Positions 29,526 to 33,061 of a stretch of 33,061 bases of DNA are shown here, piece after piece. Each line of letters opens with the position of its first letter. Position 1 is the first letter of the stretch. The notes under the pieces were generated by a model, which saw only the letters and a list, made by a program, of their open reading frames with translations, ran no database searches and was not told the DNA's origin. The translations under genes were made by a program, and so were the position numbers. The DNA is from Nanobdellota archaeon (GTDB lineage: Archaea > Nanobdellota > Nanobdellia > Pacearchaeales > UBA12030), in NCBI GenBank assembly GCA_018829485.1, contig JAHJTU010000086.1, positions 1-33,061 of the forward strand. The letters are read 5' to 3'.

Positions 29526-31013
29526 ATGCCTGAATCAACTAGTTCAAGAAGTAGTGTAAATTTTACTAATATGGGATTTCAAAATTTACAAGGAACTTTG
29601 CTTGGAAGTATTATTTCTGGCGCAATTATATTTGGTGCAATTTTCGGAATTTTATTTGGAATAACAGGATTTGCATTATTTGGTTTTGCAGGAGTTTTTG
29701 GAATTCTTGCTGGTATTGTGCTTGGAATGGCAGTAGGAGCTGGTTTGGGTTTCTTATTTACATTAACAACATCTGAGAAAACAGGACCAATAACAAAGAA
29801 ATTAATTTTAGCTGGAATATTAGCATCTTTGTTTGGTTATTTTGGATATGCCTTTCTTGGCATTTTTGGATTTTGGATAGGAATTGCTGTTGGAATGGCA
29901 CTTGGATTTTTAATGCCACCTGAAGCACTTAGCACAATTATTGCATTTTCTATTGTTGTATTTATTATTTATATTGCATTCTTATGGTGGCAGTCAGGAG
30001 CATTGGAATTATTTTTCAGTCCTTTAGGTTTTAGTTCAGAAAGAATTATGCTTGGTTTAGAAAGGGGAGTAACATGCATGACAGATCCTATTCAATGCTT
30101 TTTCAAGCCATTTTATGATTGGAGTGAACCCACTGTTGAAAACAAAGAAGAGGAAGTTTCTGTTAAAGTTGATTTTTCCACCACCCAGTCTGTTTATTTT
30201 GAAAAAGAAAAAATATCTATAAGAACAGCAATTATTGTAAATAATCCAACTGAAGATGCTTACTATACTCGCCCATTGTGTTATCTTGATGGAGAACCAT
30301 TAGATGTGGAAGAAACATCAAAAGTTCAAAATGGAATGATTTATTTTGGTAAAAGCAATGTTGAACAAAGAGCAACAGTTGTTTGTGAAAACAAAGATGG
30401 ACTTGAACTAGAAGAAGGAAAAGATGCACAAGCATTTGATTTTGAATTGCATTTAATAAGGCCAGTAAAAACAAAAACTGAATGGAATGTTTATACAATG
30501 AATGAACAAATTCTTAAAAATAAAGCTAATCCTTTTGAAGATGTGAATGAACCTAATTTAAGAAATAGGGTTGTTTTAAGCAATATGCTTTTTGATTCTC
30601 CTGTAAAAATTTCAGCTGGTAGTAATGATGATCAGCCATTTTCAGATGCTAAATCAATTCCTTTCTTTATTGCATTCCAGAAAAAAGATATTTATGGAGA
30701 AATTTTAGCAGTAGATTCTTTGAAAATAGAAAATCCAATAAGCAGTGTTGTAAGCATTTCTGATTGCGAATCTTTTACAAGAGGGAGTGATGGATATTAT
30801 TTAACAAGAGATAAATTAACCAAAATCAGCTCTTTAGCAAATGAGAGAGATATTCCTATTTTCATTAATTGTTATCTTTCAGTTAGTGGAACAAGAATGG
30901 ATAGGCAAGTTCCTGAAAAAACAGTTATTAAAGTAGAATCAGAATTTGGTTTTGAATCAGTATATAAAAAATCAATAACTGTTATATCGGAAGGACAAAA
31001 GCAAGAAATTTAA
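29526..31013 (+). CDS. Glycine-zipper membrane protein with large extracellular domain (495 aa)
   Basis: Residues 25-160 hold about five hydrophobic helices with Gly/Ala repeats every three or four positions (GVFGILAGIVLGMAVGAGLG), packed like glycine zippers. From about residue 190 a soluble beta-rich domain follows, with two Cys pairs (CMTDPIQCF, CYLDG) and the acidic ENKEEEVSVKVDF. The region ISIRTAIIVNNPTEDAYYTR resembles the CARDB-like strands of the two downstream lipoproteins. I do not recognise a family. It starts 20 bp after the cupredoxin gene, probably in one operon. A cell-surface adhesin or envelope protein is likely. Confidence 0.65.
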   Translation: MPESTSSRSSVNFTNMGFQNLQGTLLGSIISGAIIFGAIFGILFGITGFALFGFAGVFGILAGIVLGMAVGAGLGFLFTLTTSEKTGPITKKLILAGILASLFGYFGYAFLGIFGFWIGIAVGMALGFLMPPEALSTIIAFSIVVFIIYIAFLWWQSGALELFFSPLGFSSERIMLGLERGVTCMTDPIQCFFKPFYDWSEPTVENKEEEVSVKVDFSTTQSVYFEKEKISIRTAIIVNNPTEDAYYTRPLCYLDGEPLDVEETSKVQNGMIYFGKSNVEQRATVVCENKDGLELEEGKDAQAFDFELHLIRPVKTKTEWNVYTMNEQILKNKANPFEDVNEPNLRNRVVLSNMLFDSPVKISAGSNDDQPFSDAKSIPFFIAFQKKDIYGEILAVDSLKIENPISSVVSISDCESFTRGSDGYYLTRDKLTKISSLANERDIPIFINCYLSVSGTRMDRQVPEKTVIKVESEFGFESVYKKSITVISEGQKQEI

Positions 31014-31040
31014 ATATCAAAATTTAATAATAATATAAAA

Positions 31041-31913
31041 ATGAGGACAAAATACATACTATTATTTGGATTAATACTTGGATTATTAGCATTTGGACAA
31101 GCAGGATGTCAATTCGGAGGAGATAGTCAAGCACAAGTAATTGGTTTGGACTTTTCTCTAAATTCAGAAGCTCCACCAAGCATGATAGAGCCAAATACAG
31201 AGTTTCAAATTGTATCAACAATAGAAAATTATGGTGATACTGCTACTAATGGAGATTTTTGTGTTGAAGATACTATTGATGATTCATATGGTGGAATAGA
31301 TAGAAGATGTTTGCCTTTTTCAGTAAGAGCAGCATCAAAACAAGATAATAAAATTTTGCCTGGAAAACAAATTGTAGTTTTGCCTTCTGAATATAGTTCA
31401 TTTTATTATAGGGATATTCAAAGTCAACAAGCAAATATAATTGCATCTATAATATACGATTACTCAACAATAGCTTCTCCAATAATATGTGTTAAAGATC
31501 CTTTAAAACAATCTATAATTCCTTGCAGTTCATCTGAAACAGTATTAGTTGATGTTAAAGCACCACTAGATGTAACCAAAGTTGAGAAAAATATTTTTAG
31601 GGCATCAGAAGGATTAGTTAAATTAAGAGTAAAAATTTATTTGAAAAAGCAAATTAAGGGAGATATTTTACCATCAAAGTATTCAGATGATGAAATAAAT
31701 AAAGCAGAATTAATAGGTGTAAGATTTGCTAATACTGCTCTTGATTGTGATACTAAAGATGGTTATGTTGAAATTGGAGAAACCGAAACTATTTTAAGGT
31801 GTGAAGGGTATGTTAATGTTGAAGGAGTAATCAAACACCCATTAAATATATGGCTTGATTATTCAGTTCAAACAAAAAAAGTATATCCTTTGAAAATAGA
31901 AGGAATTAATTAA
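31041..31913 (+). CDS. Surface lipoprotein 1, CARDB-like (290 aa)
   Basis: A lipoprotein signal of 22 residues ends in the lipobox FGQAGC with Cys at 23. The exported part is beta-rich and includes TIENYGDTATNG, a pattern common in CARDB-type extracellular modules. It is a tandem paralogue of the next gene: same length, same signal peptide end, and 37 bp of identical DNA over the signal. TATA-like ATTTAAAT lies about 25 nt before the ATG. No enzyme motif is visible; attachment or surface structure is the best guess. Confidence 0.75.
   Translation: MRTKYILLFGLILGLLAFGQAGCQFGGDSQAQVIGLDFSLNSEAPPSMIEPNTEFQIVSTIENYGDTATNGDFCVEDTIDDSYGGIDRRCLPFSVRAASKQDNKILPGKQIVVLPSEYSSFYYRDIQSQQANIIASIIYDYSTIASPIICVKDPLKQSIIPCSSSETVLVDVKAPLDVTKVEKNIFRASEGLVKLRVKIYLKKQIKGDILPSKYSDDEINKAELIGVRFANTALDCDTKDGYVEIGETETILRCEGYVNVEGVIKHPLNIWLDYSVQTKKVYPLKIEGIN
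31076..31112. repeat. 37-bp identical block in lipoprotein 1 signal sequence
   Basis: All 37 bases match 31959-31995. The block covers the end of the signal peptide including the lipobox, and identity stops just after the Cys-Gln codons. Confidence 0.85.
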
Positions 31914-31923
31914 AAAGAGGAAA

Positions 31924-32796
31924 ATGAAGACACATCAAATTTTAGCACTTGTCTTAGTACTTGGATTATTAGCATTTGGACAAGCAGGATGTCAAAAAAA
32001 TACAACAGAAGCAGGAACCCAAGGTATAGTGGTTGAGAAGATTGCAGGAGCACCACCTTTACAAGCAAGCAAGGATCAACAGTTTTCAATCATGGTTTCT
32101 ATTGAAAATAAAGGAAGTTATGATGTAAAAAAAGGAGAAGCTACAGTATTCTTAGAGGGAATTGAACCATCTTTGTTTTCACTTTCTTCAGCTGATTTAG
32201 AAAAGAAAAACACAATAGAATTAAGAGAGGCAGTTAATGCACAAGGAATTGCAGGTGGAAGAGAAAGAATTGTATTTGCAGACAAAGCAAAATATGTTGG
32301 ACAAAATGTAGATTTTAACCAACCAATAAAATATGTTAGTTGCTATGATTATGAATCAGAAGCACAGACAAATATTTGCTTTGCATTACAATCAGGAGAA
32401 ATTTGCAATATAGATGGTGATAAAATAGAAAATGCAATAATAGGAGATGCACCAGTACAAATAACTTCAATTACTGAACAGAGAAGTGGACAGAACATAC
32501 AAATGAGATTTAAAATAGAAAATGTTGGAACTGGAAGAGTTTATTCTCCAGAAGTTAATTGTAGAACTCCAGAAATCTTTTTGGAAAATTCTGTTTTAGT
32601 AAGTGTTGAAAGTGAAGAGCCATTTGATTGCAAACCAACATTAAGTGGTGCAAAATCAGGAGAAGGAAGAGTCAATAATATAATTGTTTGCTCAAGAAGC
32701 ATGAAAGACACAGCAGAACATTTGAGTCCTGTTAAAATCAGATTAAGATACAAGTACTTAGAATTAGCAGAAACAAGTATTGGTATTACAGAATAA
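31924..32796 (+). CDS. Surface lipoprotein 2, CARDB-like (290 aa)
   Basis: A paralogue of the preceding gene with the same length and signal end (LGLLAFGQAGC, lipidated Cys at 23). The mature domain contains VSIENKGSYDVKKGEATVFL and RFKIENVGTGRVYSPEV, two CARDB-like blocks, and scattered Cys. Only the signal region remains identical to the neighbour at DNA level; the rest has diverged. AAAGAGG three bases before the ATG is a good ribosome-binding site, and the gap to gene 1 is 10 bp, so they form an operon. Confidence 0.75.
   Translation: MKTHQILALVLVLGLLAFGQAGCQKNTTEAGTQGIVVEKIAGAPPLQASKDQQFSIMVSIENKGSYDVKKGEATVFLEGIEPSLFSLSSADLEKKNTIELREAVNAQGIAGGRERIVFADKAKYVGQNVDFNQPIKYVSCYDYESEAQTNICFALQSGEICNIDGDKIENAIIGDAPVQITSITEQRSGQNIQMRFKIENVGTGRVYSPEVNCRTPEIFLENSVLVSVESEEPFDCKPTLSGAKSGEGRVNNIIVCSRSMKDTAEHLSPVKIRLRYKYLELAETSIGITE
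31959..31995. repeat. 37-bp identical block in lipoprotein 2 signal sequence
   Basis: The second copy of the block at 31076-31112, 883 bp away in the same orientation and in the same place in the paralogous gene. Confidence 0.85.
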
Positions 32797-32812
32797 ACAT
32801 GAATTAATTTAC

Positions 32813-32849
32813 TTTGTTCTTTTTTCTTTTAATTTTCTTTTTTCTTTTA
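32813..32849 (+). terminator. T-rich terminator after the lipoprotein operon
   Basis: Several T runs follow the stop at 32796 in the gap before the convergent M50 gene, typical of archaeal oligo-T termination. Confidence 0.45.
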
Positions 32850-33061
32850 TCCAAACATCATGATTTTTCCAAGCCATTGGAAAAAGCTAACAATCCATGG
32901 CAAGAAATTTACAAGAATAATTAATAAGCTTATGAAAGAAATAATATTAAAAATTCTTTTTACTGCTTTCTCATTTTTTGTAAATAATGGTAAGGTTATT
33001 AATAACATTCTTCCACCATCCAAAGGACCTAAAGGAAGCAAATTAACTAAACCAATTCCAA
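32847..33061 (-). CDS. C-terminal part of an M50/site-2 protease (truncated by window end)
   Basis: The frame is open to the window edge and reads GIGLVNLLPLGPLDGGRMLL, the second metal motif of site-2 proteases (N-x-x-P-x-x-x-LDGG), followed by a membrane helix pair and a short end. The HExxH half lies outside the window. It differs from the M50-like protein at 7536, whose motif is LGNLDGTK and which lacks the catalytic Glu, so this is probably the active paralogue. An internal ATG at 33041 is not the true start, since the conserved motif continues upstream of it. It converges on the lipoprotein genes. Confidence 0.8.
   Translation of the reverse strand, partial: GIGLVNLLPLGPLDGGRMLLITLPLFTKNEKAVKRIFNIISFISLLIILVNFLPWIVSFFQWLGKIMMFG

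Noticed and set aside
1..33061. CRISPR arrays, rRNA genes, insertion sequences, integrases
   Set aside because: I found no regularly spaced repeats, rRNA-like segments, transposase motifs or integrase catalytic residues in the window.

Overview
The window is very AT-rich DNA from a small-genome archaeon. RadA, an archaeal RPA with a zinc finger, the Hef-type helicase, aEF1B, the HVO_2753-type zinc ribbon, FlaI/FlaJ-type secretion genes and a class III (preflagellin-type) prepilin peptidase are all archaeal. Gene style (many short membrane proteins, leaderless genes with a TATA box about 25 nt before the start codon, a minimal Hef split into two genes) suggests a DPANN lineage such as Woesearchaeota or Pacearchaeota; that placement is inference.

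Layout. 1-2.1 kb: the end of an unknown gene, an asparagine synthetase/AsxRS-like enzyme and a convergent ERCC4 nuclease. 2.1-7.2 kb: a DNA-repair and mobile-DNA patch, with a LigD-type 3'-phosphoesterase whose 5' side carries a LAGLIDADG endonuclease, a radical SAM-SPASM protein fused to a methyltransferase, and the Hef helicase. 7.2-10.4 kb: small membrane proteins, an M50-like protein without its catalytic Glu, a PRC-barrel protein and three tandem paralogous membrane proteins. 10.4-12.1 kb (minus): coiled-coil protein, Q/P-rich coiled-coil protein and a C39-like peptidase. 12.2-24.2 kb: a type IV pilus/secretion locus with a large FlaI-like ATPase, a FlaJ-like membrane platform, and then ten small to medium proteins with one N-terminal hydrophobic helix. 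Most of these helices follow a K-[KR]-[GA] motif, as in archaeal prepilins. One of the ten has a lysozyme-like domain. A HEPN-MNT toxin-antitoxin cassette sits between the ATPase and platform genes, flanked by a 37-bp direct repeat that copies the end of the ATPase gene. 24.2-28.2 kb: housekeeping genes (RPA, RadA, tRNA, TsaC/Sua5, zinc ribbon, aEF1B, HIT). 28.2-33 kb: prepilin peptidase, a cupredoxin with a prepilin-like leader, a large surface membrane protein, two paralogous lipoproteins and the end of an M50 protease.

How they fit: the ATPase, platform, peptidase and prepilin-like proteins could form one envelope-spanning filament or secretion machine. The cupredoxin, the lysozyme-like subunit and the lipoproteins are plausible cell-surface cargo or decoration.

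Most striking observations: (1) a minus-strand tRNA-Arg(GCG) with a 12-nt intron lies inside the remains of a second tRNA whose 7-bp acceptor stem and T arm still pair perfectly on either side; (2) the toxin-antitoxin cassette is bounded by a repeat that rebuilds the C-terminus of the secretion ATPase; (3) the large tandem prepilin-like cluster includes a lysozyme-like member in an archaeon; (4) an apparent endonuclease invasion of the LigD-phosphoesterase gene left a promoter and an N-terminal remnant upstream.
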